Assembly (NCBI RefSeq): GCF_905171765.1
Contig: NC_053397.1
Coordinates: 5,226,946 to 5,290,945 of the forward strand
Length of the DNA: 64,000 bases
From: Bufo bufo
Lineage: Eukaryota; Chordata; Amphibia; Anura; Bufonidae
Direction of reading: 5' to 3'
Shown: piece after piece, positions 19,975 to 29,790 of the stretch
Position numbering within the stretch: the first letter of the stretch is position 1
Layout of the letters: every line of letters begins with the position of its first letter
Made by a program: the position numbers and the translations under genes
The notes under the pieces: model-generated
Database searches by the model: none
Told to the model about the DNA's origin: nothing
Seen by the model: only the letters and a program-made list of their open reading frames with translations

Positions 19975-20226
19975 CAAAGAAAGAGGAAGGTCCAGAGGAG
20001 GAGCTGCCTAATATATGGGGCTGTCAGGGCAGGGACCTTTGTTACCATGGTTGCATATCTTTCTTAATTTTGTATTATGTATTCTTTGCTGCTATTGGTG
20101 GACAGTCAAGAATGGGATAGCAATACTCGCCTCCGTGTTGTTGTGCATTTTCATGCGTATACAATATTATCTAATGACATTATAATCAAAATGAATGCTC
20201 ATCTCATTGCCTAGGAAAATCATGTA
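19975..20226 (-). repeat. DIRS-B right inverted terminal repeat, with 72-bp replacement
   Basis: Matches the left ITR in inverted form until CGCCTCCGTGT at 20138. The next 72 bp (20139-20210) are unrelated to the ICR copy of this end. The last 16 bases (CTAGGAAAATCATGTA) agree with the ICR again. Confidence 0.82.
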
Positions 20227-20318
20227 GTTACATCCTGTATTATACTCCAGAGCTGCACTCACTATTCTGCTGGTGCAGTCACTGTGTACATACATTACTT
20301 ATTCTGTACTGATCCTGA
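20227..20318. repeat. Single 92-bp satellite unit between DIRS-B and DIRS-C
   Basis: Exactly 92 bp from the GTT at the end of DIRS-B to the GTT at the start of DIRS-C, so two DIRS elements occupy neighbouring satellite units at the same base. Confidence 0.95.
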
Positions 20319-20476
20319 GTTTTACATCAAGACACGGAGGCTCCTATTGCTTTCTCCTTCTTTACTTCCACCAATAGCAGCAAAGGAGAAATTAACATAA
20401 ACATAACAATAAAGGCCCCTCCCCCTGACAGATCCTATAATAAGCAGTGTCCTCTTCATATCTTCCTCTTTCTTTG
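20319..20476 (+). repeat. DIRS-C left inverted terminal repeat
   Basis: Complement of 25081-25220. It shares the CCACCAATAGCAGCAAAGGAG block and the TTCCTCTTTCTTTG inner edge with its right partner. Outermost bases are GTTTTACATC. Confidence 0.88.
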
Positions 20477-20883
20477 CTGCTCCACCAAAAGCTAAGTGAT
20501 TTCTGTATTTGATGAAGTGATTTTACATATTATGAAGTCATTATGTCTTTACCATGTGTATTAATACTTGTCTAGTATATATAGCGTCCTGCCCTTTGAC
20601 AGGGTCCCCTTTTCCCCTCATTTGTGGGCATTTGATTACTGAACAACTGTATTTCCCCTACTCCTATCGCGGCTTTCATCAGGGGGTCCCCCCCCCCCCT
20701 CTTTCCCCTTAACCTCGCTTTACCCTGAGATTTTATCTCATTGTTTGCTCCCTTCTGGCTTTGGGGGCGCTCTGCGTCTCCCCTCCTTCCTCCCTACCTC
20801 GTCGCCACTCCGATTCCCTCCCGCTGGTTCCCGGCGGTAGAGGTGTCGGCGGCATATTGCAGTTGCTTCCCGCGGCTCCGAGA

Positions 20884-20910
20884 TCTCGCGAGATCTCGGC
20901 GGCCATCTTG
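20884..20910 (+). promoter_or_regulatory. TCTCGCGAGA plus GCGGCCATCTT module, DIRS-C leader
   Basis: TCTCGCGAGA at 20884-20893 followed by TCTCGGCGGCCATCTTGG. The palindrome and its spacing to the YY1-type site match DIRS-A although surrounding leader sequence has diverged. About 230 bp before the Gag ATG. Confidence 0.55.
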
Positions 20911-21120
20911 GGGAGCTCCTGCCCGTCCTCTCGCGGGATTTCGGAGCATACTACCGTGTATGTCAGTTCGTTCGGCTCCGGATCGGCTCCTGCAGTGCGG
21001 CGCTTGGGGTGATTAACCCCTTCTTAGGTTTACTTTCTACCCCTCATTAGCGACCCTTATTCTAGGCATCCCCATTAGGTCCTCTGCCTTTAGGAGATAT
21101 ATATTATAATATTCAGAATC

Positions 21121-22314
21121 ATGTCATCTGACCGCTCTCCCTCTGGGCCTAATCCCCCCCCATCCACTGGGGACCCCAGCTTACCAGCCATGAGTGCACA
21201 GGCCCTGGAGCTACAACGCTCAGTGTCTAGTGCTATTATTGAGGCAATGGGATCCATGTCCTCCATGATCTCACAGACCATCTCCCAGGCCTTATCTACC
21301 CATACTCCTGGCCCCTCTACTCAGTTGCCTGTACTTACCAGCCCGCAGCCTACCATTGAACCTCCTGCCCAGGACACTTTGACTGGTGTGATCCAAGCCA
21401 CCCATGATAGCGCGCTTAGATCGCGCAAAAGAGCCTTACCACGCCAGGCAGAAAGGGCGCGAACGTGGAAATGTGCTAGAGCACAAACTACTGACATAGA
21501 TTCTGATAATGAATCTGACATGGAGGCTTATGCGGAGGCAAGTGACCACTCTGATGGGGAGTTGGAGATGGAACCTGAGTTTCCAGGCACCTCAGGCCCT
21601 AGGCCTTCCACATCTGGGTCCGTGGGCGCATTCGCCACTGCCCCTAACACGGCTTCTACCCTGGTGGATCCCTCAGGCAACCCATTATTTGACCCTGATG
21701 CCCTCCACCACCCTAGGTCGGCGGAGTGGCTGCCGGTAGCTCATGTGAGCGACTACCTTGAGCATTGGGTGCGTCGTCCTCTCAGCAAAGAGGCGCGCAG
21801 CAAGCTCCATGCGGAATGCCCCAGACCATTGATCCCCAACAAGGTCTGTGAAACGCCATCTGTGGATCAAAAAATGACACAGTTTTTGGCTAAAACCGGC
21901 TGGAATCCCCGTAAAGGGCTAGATTCCGCAATAAAGAGTTGTCAGGGCAAGCTCCTCGACATTTTTGGCCCCCTCGCCAAAATCTTTGAGATGGCCGAAT
22001 CGGCCAGAGTGGACGGCTCTCCGATAGATCCGGAGGAGCTTACTGGCTGGATACAGAGAGCCATTTGCATTGCGGGCAGCACCAACTCCTCCCTGGCCAT
22101 TGAAAGGCGTAAAGCCATTCTGTTTAAAATTGACCCGAAATTGGCCAACCTGGCACTCACTGAGACAGGGAAGGATGCTCAGGGTCAACTGTTCGGGGAT
22201 TCCTTCATCAAGGACCTCAGCAGGTATGTAGGAGCTTTTACTGCTTTGGACAAGGCCCAGTCCTCCATGAAAAGGGTCTTTCAGGGACGGGTCTCCACTA
22301 GGGCCCGGCAGTAG
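21121..22314 (+). pseudogene. DIRS-C Gag-like ORF1 (late frameshift)
   Basis: The most complete Gag of the three: 397 codons from ATG 21121 without interruption. Order: serine-rich N-terminus with a helical LELQRSVSSAIIEAMGSMSS segment, basic LRSRKRALPRQAERARTWKC, acidic Asp/Ser/Glu stretch, conserved PRSAEWLPVAHVSDYLEHWV, NPRKGLDSAIKSCQGKLLD, SSLAIERRKAILFKIDPKLA and SFIKDLSRYVGAFTALDKAQ. An extra C near 22303 (GGGCCCGG against GGGCCGG in DIRS-A) creates an early stop and cuts off the Arg/Gly-rich tail, which continues in the next frame to about 22490. Confidence 0.82.
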
Positions 22315-22505
22315 TAGGGGCCGTCTGTCCGGCCGCTCCAGTTATCAAGCCCGCAGCTCGGGCAGAGGCTCCTTCAGCCAAAGACCTCCCTTCCAGGACC
22401 AAAGGAATCCTCCTTCGTTCTTCCCGGCCAGAGGCGGCCAATGGCGTTCCAGGTCCGTTAGAGGGAATCCGAACTTCAGAAAATCTTTCGGTAAGTCTTT
22501 CCCCA

Positions 22506-23691
22506 GTGGGGACTTCTTTGGCTCCTTGTGTCGGGGGCAGACTCCGTCTATGTTCCCACATTTGGTCCAGCATTACATCAGACCCATGGGTGCTGAGCAT
22601 GGTACAGGGGTTCCACATAGAACTTACGGGTTCGCCAGATCTCGTCCTTTCTCCCCCACCCCTGGCACTACCAGACAAGGAACTAGCCTCCTCTATCCAG
22701 GCAGTCTTCCCCGCTCCACTCCATTATCGGGCTTTACAGGATCGCTCACCTCCGTGCCGGGGCCTCGTTTGCAGACGCGGTGATTCTGGATCTGGAAACT
22801 CGGGAGGAACTTCGTTGGTGGTTAAGCAACTTGGAAGCCTGGAACGGCAGAGCAATCTTCGGATTCCAACCAGAATTCACGGTGGAGTCGGACGCGAGTC
22901 TCCAAGGCTGGGGTGCCCACTGCGAGGGTATCTCCACTGGGGGTCGATGGTCGGAGACTGAGACCCATCTTCACATCAACGCTCTGGAACTTCTAGCGGG
23001 TTCGTTTGCCATCAGGAGTTTCACCAAGGGCATAGCTCATGCATGCATCCGTCTACGCATGGACAATGTGTCGGCGGTCCGATATGTCAATCACCTAGGC
23101 GGCACTCAATCGGCCACCTTAGCCCGACTGGCGAAGGAGTTCTGGTCCTACTGTCTGTCCAGGGACATCATGATTCAAGCGGAGTACCTGCCGGGTCTTC
23201 ACAACTTCAGAGCGGATCGGAGTTCCCGATGCTTCACGGACGGCAGCGACTGGAGGCTGAATCCGGAGATGTTCTCCACAATCTCGGACATCTGGGGCCC
23301 TTGCTCCATAGACCTTTTTGTCTCCCGGCTCAATACTCACCTGCCCAGGTTCTTCAGCTGGCGGCCGGACCCGGAAGCAGAAGCGGTGGATGCGTTTCTA
23401 CAGGACTGGTCTGCAGCCCTACATTACGCGTTTCCACCGTTTGCCATAATTCCGAGGATGTTGCTACAGACTTGGCGTCAGGTGGCGGAATTGGTGGTGG
23501 TGATTCCCTTCTGGGGATCTCAAGCCTGGTACCCGATCCTCCTAGAACTCCTAGTGGATGTACCTCTCCTACTTCCGACGCGGACGGATCTCCTCCAGGA
23601 CCCTCTAGGTGCCCCACATCCCCTGCTGGTCGAAGGCTCCCTTCAACTTCTAGCGTGCCGAATCTCAGGACTCCAGGAGAGGTCGAGGTAA
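22506..23691 (+). pseudogene. DIRS-C RT remnant and RNase H/methyltransferase-like ORF
   Basis: The RT N-terminus (GRLRLCSHIWSSITSDPWVL) is followed after about 57 codons by LASSIQAVFPAPLHYRAL, which in DIRS-A lies about 690-700 bp further on. The whole RT palm, including LDLKDAY and YLDD, is deleted with the join near 22680. A further small deletion near 22740 shifts the frame. From about 22780 RNase H is intact (ESDAS, NALELLAG, MDNVSAV), although the fourth acidic site reads RADRSS instead of RADWGS. The methyltransferase-like region with AFPPF runs to the stop at 23691. Confidence 0.85.
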
Positions 23692-24608
23692 TTTCGGAGG
23701 CAACTAGACGCCTCCTGGACAACACTTGGGCTCCCGGCACCCGAAAATCTTACCGGGCAGCTTGGGGATCTTGGGTTAGCTGGTGCATGGAACGGGACCT
23801 GGATCCCATTTCGGCATCTGTAACCCATTTGTTGCAATTCCTGACATCTCTTTTTGAAGCAGGAAAAGCTTATCGGACCATCAATTTGTTCTGTTCAGCG
23901 ATTTCTTCGACTCATCAGGGCTTTGATGGTGTTCCTGCCGGTCAACACCCTTCGGTGTCACGACTTTTACGTGGCTCACGCTTGGCTCGTCCTCCTCGGC
24001 CACGCTTCACCACTACGTGGGATGTTTCCCTGGTCCTTTCTTTCCTCTCTGCTTGGCCTGACAACGCGGCTCTTTCCCTCCGTCAACTGTCGGCCAAATT
24101 GCTGACCCTCTTTTGCCTCATTTCCTGTAAGAGGGTCTCTGATGTCAGGGCTCTGGATCATGATGCGAGATCCTTTACTCCCGAGGGTGTTACTTTTAAC
24201 ATCAAGCGGCGCACCAAGACCAATATTCGGTCTGTGTCCTATCCCGGTTTTCCGTCTTCTCCGGCGCTCTGTCCTGTAGCTTGTCTACGGGAATATGAGT
24301 TGCGCACTCGGACTCACCGTTCTGCGGACAACCCGCAACTTTTCCTCTCTATTCGCCATCCCTTTGGCTCGGTGACCAGTCCCACTTTGGCGCGTTGGAT
24401 GAAGTGGGTCATGTCCCTTTCTGGGATTGATACGACGGTCTTTACCGCTCACTCGGCCAGGGGCGCGGCTGCCACTGCCCTGGCGGTTTCGGGGGCTCGT
24501 TTGGAGGACATTCTGCGTCTGGCTGACTGGTCTAGGGCCACGACGTTCACAGAATTTTATTTCCGTCCGACCCCTCATGTGTTTTCATCTATTATTGAGC
24601 AGCTTTGA
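23655..24608 (+). CDS. DIRS-C tyrosine recombinase
   Basis: 317 residues from VPNLRTPGEV, intact to TGA 24608, in the frame one base back from RNase H. The core-binding part with ISEATRRLLDNTWAPG and RKSYRAAWGSW is complete, and the catalytic residues are Arg160, His266, Arg269, Trp292 and Tyr302. The first codon of the conserved block is GTG where DIRS-B has ATG. The frame is open upstream to 23043, so initiation may lie earlier. This is the least damaged YR with DIRS-A, in an element that has lost its own RT. Confidence 0.88.
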   Translation: MPNLRTPGEVEVISEATRRLLDNTWAPGTRKSYRAAWGSWVSWCMERDLDPISASVTHLLQFLTSLFEAGKAYRTINLFCSAISSTHQGFDGVPAGQHPSVSRLLRGSRLARPPRPRFTTTWDVSLVLSFLSAWPDNAALSLRQLSAKLLTLFCLISCKRVSDVRALDHDARSFTPEGVTFNIKRRTKTNIRSVSYPGFPSSPALCPVACLREYELRTRTHRSADNPQLFLSIRHPFGSVTSPTLARWMKWVMSLSGIDTTVFTAHSARGAAATALAVSGARLEDILRLADWSRATTFTEFYFRPTPHVFSSIIEQL

Positions 24609-24612
24609 ACTT

Positions 24613-24711
24613 GCAATACGAAGCCTCCGTGTCTTGCTGTAAAACTAAATGATTTTCCTATTTCATGACGTAAAGTCATAGTTTTATTAAAGACACGGAG
24701 GCGAGTATTGC
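24613..24711 (+). repeat. DIRS-C internal complementary region
   Basis: Complement of a left end GTTTTACAGC and a right end AAAATCATTTA around the GTT core. The left half carries the variant GCAATACGAAGCCTCCGTG, which in this element belongs to the right ITR, while the right half carries the ordinary GGCGAGTATTGC. Confidence 0.88.
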
Positions 24712-25080
24712 CCGCCCTAGGTTTCTCCTGCCCGCCCTGTTTATATGACGTTATTTTGGCATTATTGACTGTTACATTGTCTTTTATTGTTAATTATGAG
24801 ATTTATTACCGTTAAGGTTTATTCATGGTTCTGTTTTTCAGCGACCTTGTTGATGTACGACCGTTATAGGGTCGAGATTGCTCAGTTTTACCCAATTTTT
24901 ACACTGGCTATATTATTAATTCTGTTTCAGGTTGAAAACCCCTCGGCATATGGAATTCCGTGTTGTTCCAAGTTTTCCTGAGATGTTAGCCATGTTGGCT
25001 CGAGTTCTTCAGTTGGACGGTCCAGAAGGGCCGGTGGCGGATCCAGTTCCGGTTTCGGTTATGGTTTGGTGTCGTGGATT
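24712..25080. other. DIRS-C segment between ICR and right ITR
   Basis: About 370 bp, AT-rich at first, with no conserved reading frame. No RNA gene or regulatory motif recognised. Confidence 0.45.
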
Positions 25081-25267
25081 CAAAGAAAGAGGGAGATATG
25101 AAGAGGACACTGCTTATTATAGGATCTGTTAGGGGCCTTTATTGTTATGTTTATGTTAATTTCTCCTTTGCTGCTATTGGTGGAAGTAAAGAAGGAGAAA
25201 GCAATACGAAGCCTCCGTGTCTTTAATAAAACTATGACTTTACGTCATGAAATAGGAAAATCATTAA
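25081..25267 (-). repeat. DIRS-C right inverted terminal repeat
   Basis: Inverted copy of the left ITR plus the right-end extension with the palindrome ATGAC-TTTAC-GTCAT. Ends AAAATCATTAA before GTT, one base different from the ICR prediction. Confidence 0.88.
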
Positions 25268-27137
25268 GTTACATCCTGTATTATACTCCAGAGCTGCACT
25301 CACTATTCTGCTGGTGCAGTCACTGTGTACATACATTACTTATCCTGTACTGATCCTGAGTTACAGCCTGTATTATACTCCAGAGCTGCACTCACTATTC
25401 TGCTGGTCCAGTCACTGTGTACATACATTACTTATCCTGTACTGATCCTGAGTTACATCCTGTATTATACTCCAGAGCTGCACTCACTATTCTGCTGGTG
25501 CAGTCACTGTGCACATACATTACTTATCCTGTACTGATCCTGAGTTACATCCTGTATTATACTCAAGAGCTGCACTCACTATTCTGCTGGTGCAGTCACT
25601 GTGTACATACATTATTTATCCTGTACTGATCCTGAGTTACATCCTGTATTATACTGCAGAGCTGCACTCACTATTCTGCTGGTGCTGTAACTGTGTACAT
25701 ACATTACTTATCCTGTATTATACTCCAGAGCTGCACTCACTATTCTGCTGGTGCAGTCACTGTGTACATACATTACTTATCCTGTACTGATCCTGAGTTA
25801 CATCCTGTATTATACTCCAGAGCTGCACTCACTATTCTGCTGGTGCAGTCACTGTGTACATACATTACTTATCCTGTACTGATCCTGAGTTACATCCTGT
25901 ATTATATTCCAGAGCTGCACTCACTATTCTGCTGGTGCAGTCACTGTGTACATACATTACTTATCCTGTACTGATCCTGAGTTACATCCTGTATTATGCT
26001 CCAGAGCTGCACTCACTATTCTGCTGGTGCAGTCACTGTGTACATACATTACATTACTTATCCTGTACTGATCCTGAGTTACATCCTGTATTATGCTCCA
26101 GAGCTGCACTCACTATTCTGCTGGTGCAGTCACTGTGTACATACATTACTTATCCTGTACTGATCCTGAGTTACATCCTGTATTATGCTCCAGAGCTGCA
26201 CTCACTATTCTGCTGGTGCAGTCACTGTGTACATACATTACATTACTTATCCTGTACTGATCCTGAGTTATATCCTGTATTATACTCCAGAGCTGCACTC
26301 ACTATTCTGCTGGTGCAGTCACTGTGTACATACATTACTTATCCTGTACTGATCCTGAGTTACATCCTGTATTACACTCCAGAGCTGCACTCACTATTCT
26401 GCTGGTGCAGTCACTGTGTACATACATTACTTATCCTGCACTGATCCTGAGTTACATCCTGTATTATGCTCCAGAGCTGCACTCACTATTCTGCTGGTGT
26501 AGTCACTGTGTACATACATTACTTATCCTGTACTGATCCTGAGTTACATCCTGTATTATACTCCAGAGCTGCACTCACTATTCTGCTGGTGCAGTCACTG
26601 TGTACATACATTACTTATCCTGTACTGATCCTGAGTTACATCCTGTATTACACTCCAGAGCTGCACTCACTATTCTGCTGGTGCAGTCACTGTGTACATA
26701 CATTACTTATCCTGTACTGATCCTGAGTTACATCCTGTATTATACTCCAGAGCTGCACTCACTATTCTGCTGGTGTAGTCACTGTGTACATACATTACTT
26801 ATCCTGTACTGATCCTGAGTTACATCCTGTATTATACTCCAGAGCTGCACTCACTATTCTGCTGGTGCAGTCACTGTGTACATACATTACTTATCCTGTA
26901 CTGATCCTGAGTTACATCCTGTATTATACTCCAGAGCTGCACTCACTATTCTGCTGGTGCAGTCACTGTGTACATACATTACTTATCCTGTACTGATCCT
27001 GAGTTACATCCTGTATTATACTCCAGAGCTGCACTCACTATTCTGCTGGTGCAGTCACTGTGTACATACATTACTTATCCTGTACTGATCCTGAGTTACA
27101 TCCTGTATTATACTCCAGAGCTGCACTCACTATTCTG
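25268..27137. repeat. 92-bp satellite, segment 4 (about 20 units)
   Basis: Long homogeneous run of 92-bp units. Some units carry the CATTA expansion and one unit pair near 25690-25730 lacks part of the repeat. Units are more alike than the DIRS copies are to one another. It ends abruptly in ACTATTCTGGATG. Confidence 0.97.
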
Positions 27138-27247
27138 GATGTTTTTTTGCTATCGGAAACAGTTTTTCCCCATAAAATGACACTTATGGCAGATCTTTTC
27201 TTAGAACTCTGAATTATTATATTCCTCCATTACTCTTCCTGGAAGTA
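27138..27247. other. Short low-copy spacer
   Basis: AT-rich sequence between the satellite and the Tc1/mariner element. Nothing recognised. The last two bases, TA, are the transposon target duplication. Confidence 0.4.
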
Positions 27248-28798
27248 CAGGGAGTGCAGAATTATTAGGCAAGTTGTATTTTTGAGGATTAATTTTATTA
27301 TTGAACAACAACCATGTTCTCAATGAACCCAAACAACTCATTAATATCAAAGCTGAATATTTTTGGAAGTAGTTTTTAGTTTGTTTTTAGTTTTAGCTAT
27401 TTTAGGGGGATATCTGTGTGTGCAGGTGACTATTACTGTGCATAATTATTAGGCAACTTAACAAAAAACAAATATATACCCATTTCAATTATTTATTTTT
27501 ACCAGTGAAACCAATATAACATCTCAACATTCACAAATATACATTTCTGACATTCAAAAACAAAACAAAAACAAATCAGTGACTAATATAGCCTCCTTTC
27601 GTTGCAAGGACAATCAAAAGCCTGCCATCCATGGATTCTGTCAGTGTTTTGATCTGTTGACCATCAACATTGCGTGCAGCAGCAACCACAGCCTCCCAGA
27701 CACTGTTCAGAGAGGTGTACTGTTTTCCCTCCTTGTAAATCTCACATTTGATGATGGACCACAGGTTCTCAATGGGGTTCAGATCAGGTGAACAAGGAGG
27801 CCATGTCATTAGATTTTCTTCTTTTATACCCTTTCTTGCCAGCCACGCTGTGGAGTACTTGGACGCGTGTGATGGAGCATTGTCCTGAATGAAAATCATG
27901 TTTTTCTTGAAGGATGCAGACTTCTTTCTGTACCACTGCTTGAAGAAGGTGTCTTCCAGAAACTGGGAGTTGAGCTTGACTCCATCCTCAACCTGAAAAG
28001 GCCCCACAAGCTCGTCTTTGATGATACCAGCCCAAACCAGTACTCCACCTCCACCTTGCTGGCGTCTGAGTCGGACTGGAGCTCTCTGCCCTTTACCAAT
28101 CCAGCCACGGGCCCATCCATCTGGCCCATCAAGACTCACTCTCATTTCATCAGTCCATAAAACCTTAGAAAAATCAGTCTTGAGATATTTCTTGGCCCAG
28201 TCTTGACATTTCAGCTTGTGTGTCTTGTTCAGTGGTGGTCGTCTTTCAGCCTTTCTTACCTTGGCCATGTCTCTGAGTATTGCACACCTTGTGCTTTTGG
28301 GCACTCCAGTGATGTTGCAGCTCTGAAATATGGCCAAACTGGTGGCAAGTGGCATCTTGGCAGCTGCACGCTTGACTTTTCTCACTTCATGGGCAGTTAT
28401 TTTGCGCCTTGGTTTTTCCACATTCTTCTTGCGACCCTGTTGACTATTTTGAATGAAACGCTTGATTGTTCGATGATCACGCTTCAGAAACTTTGCAATT
28501 TTAAGAGCGCTGCATCCCTCTGCAAGATATCTCACTATTTTTGACTTTTCTGAGCCTGTCAAGTCCTTCTTTTGACCCATTTTGCCAAAGGAAAGGAAGT
28601 TGCCTAATAATTATGCACACCTAATATAGGGTGTTGATGTCATTAGACCACACCCCTTCTCATTACAGAGATGCACATCACCTAATATGCTTAATTGGTA
28701 GTAGGCTTTCGAGCCTATACAGCTTGGAGTAAGACAACATGCATAAAGAGGATGATGTGGTCAAAATACTCATTTGCCTAATAATTCTGCACTCCCTG
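27248..28798 (-). mobile_element. Tc1/mariner transposon, copy 1 (DD38E type)
   Basis: Terminal inverted repeats CAGGGAGTGCAGAATTATTA and its complement at 28779-28798, flanked by TA on both sides, the Tc1/mariner target duplication. It is 1551 bp with one transposase ORF on the minus strand. A subterminal copy of the AATTATTAGGCAA motif occurs near 27441-27455 and again near 28600. Compare copy 2 at 46716-48265. Confidence 0.95.
27576..28580 (-). CDS. Tc1/mariner transposase, 334 residues
   Basis: Cut-and-paste transposase. N-terminal paired-type helix-turn-helix regions (LTGSEKSKIVRYLAEGCSAL and KFLKRDHRTIKRFIQNS) with a basic GRKKNVEKPRRK linker are followed by the catalytic domain: Asp in LWTDEMRVSLDG, Asp in IQDNAPSHAS and Glu in DLNPIENLW. 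38 residues separate the second Asp from the Glu, so this is DD38E rather than the DD34E of Tc1, matching the family reported in animals as Intruder. The ATG at 28580 has a good N-terminus. Against copy 2, four residues (SYCQ-like, before FLEDTFF) are missing through a 12-bp in-frame deletion, so activity is uncertain. Confidence 0.92.
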   Translation of the reverse strand: MGQKKDLTGSEKSKIVRYLAEGCSALKIAKFLKRDHRTIKRFIQNSQQGRKKNVEKPRRKITAHEVRKVKRAAAKMPLATSLAIFQSCNITGVPKSTRCAILRDMAKVRKAERRPPLNKTHKLKCQDWAKKYLKTDFSKVLWTDEMRVSLDGPDGWARGWIGKGQRAPVRLRRQQGGGGVLVWAGIIKDELVGPFQVEDGVKLNSQFLEDTFFKQWYRKKSASFKKNMIFIQDNAPSHASKYSTAWLARKGIKEENLMTWPPCSPDLNPIENLWSIIKCEIYKEGKQYTSLNSVWEAVVAAARNVDGQQIKTLTESMDGRLLIVLATKGGYISH

Positions 28799-28800
28799 TA

Positions 28801-29612
28801 TATACAGTGCTGCAATTTGCCTTCTGCATTGAGTTCATGTCTATTCAGACCATGCAGTTACACAGTTCTTCGACAAGAGGAATACTAGCACCCTGTTTCT
28901 CCATATGCTTCCAGGTAGAGTAATTGAGGAACAGCACAATGCAAAGTCCTCTGAACACGTGTTCAGTATTATTTACCAGAAAAGACTTGTCAGGGTCGCT
29001 GTGAGCTCCGTTGTGGAGCAGATCTGCCCCGGGGGCTCAGTGTCTGGGGTGGGGGACGGTTCACATGCAGGAGTCTCTGCTCCTGTCTATGGCTGTGACA
29101 TTCTAACAATCATCTCCTCTGCTCACAGTCTGCAGAAGAGGAGACGCAGCAGCTGCGGCTGCACAGTCGCTGGCCAGCAGTGAAGGCATATTCTCCCTGT
29201 CATGAGCAGAGCTGATGTGGATTTGATGCCACTGCGGGGTCTTCCACATGACAGCTCACATCCCACCACTTAGAGTCGCTTCCATTCCCTGTACGACACA
29301 GACACGCCGCAGCCTGCACCAGCGCCGGGCGCAGCAATTCCCAGATTCATTAGCACTTTTCATAAGGAGCAGCTAGAACAAGAGCTCTGACAGTCGGGGA
29401 CAGCAGGAGACCCCAGGACCACCCGTGACTGGTGGACAGGAAGGTAGCACGGGGCTGACAACAGAGAGAGAAACAGGGCAACAGCTGCATGCAGGAGGGT
29501 CTGACAACCAGCCTGACAACCAGCACCCAAACAGTAATCCAGTCTTAACAGAGGGAAAACAACAGAGGGATAAAAGTAAAGGCAGAAAGAAAGGGTTGGG
29601 AGAAAGAGAGAG
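28801..29612. other. Low-copy region, nothing recognised
   Basis: About 800 bp of mixed composition. A 92-codon frame at 28905-29183 has no recognisable domain, and I would not call it a gene. The end becomes purine-rich (AGAAAGAGAGAGAGA) as it enters the GATA microsatellite. Confidence 0.4.
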
Positions 29613-29654
<42 letters not shown>

Positions 29655-29655
29655 G

Positions 29656-29694
<39 letters not shown>

Positions 29695-29755
29695 AGATAG
29701 GCAGAAGATAAATAGATAGATAATAGATAGATAATAGATAGATAATAGATAGATA

Positions 29756-29790
<35 letters not shown>
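29613..29790. repeat. (GATA)n microsatellite
   Basis: GATA/AGAT tetranucleotide repeats with a few phase breaks (AATAGATA, GGCAGAAGATAAATA). The minus-strand Tyr/Leu/Ser/Ile frames over it are repeat artefacts. Confidence 0.97.

Larger units (their letters stand above)
14624..20226 (+). mobile_element. DIRS-B, DIRS-type YR retrotransposon
   Basis: A 5.60-kb element of the same design as DIRS-A, clearly diverged from it. It sits at the identical satellite position and in the same orientation. Gag has two frameshifts, RNase H has a frameshift and a stop, and the right end has a 72-bp foreign replacement, so it is defective. The YR frame is open. Confidence 0.92.
20319..25267 (+). mobile_element. 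DIRS-C, DIRS-type YR retrotransposon, RT-deleted
   Basis: A 4.95-kb element with the DIRS layout, lacking about 700 bp of RT. Gag is open over its conserved part but shifts near its end. RNase H, methyltransferase-like region and YR are open. Flanks are CCTGA | GTT and GTT | ACATCC as for the other copies. It could move only with RT supplied in trans. Confidence 0.92.

Noticed and set aside
7828..25267. Ngaro or Ty3-type assignment of the three large retrotransposons
   Set aside because: A tyrosine recombinase with HxxR...Y replaces a DDE integrase and there is no protease. Inverted terminal repeats and an ICR are present, which fits DIRS and not Ty3 (LTRs) or Ngaro (split direct repeats).
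13569..27180. Many 70-codon frames with YIHYLSCTDPELHP in the 92-bp satellite
   Set aside because: They are one repeat unit read in staggered phases. 92 is not divisible by three, so every unit restarts the frame.
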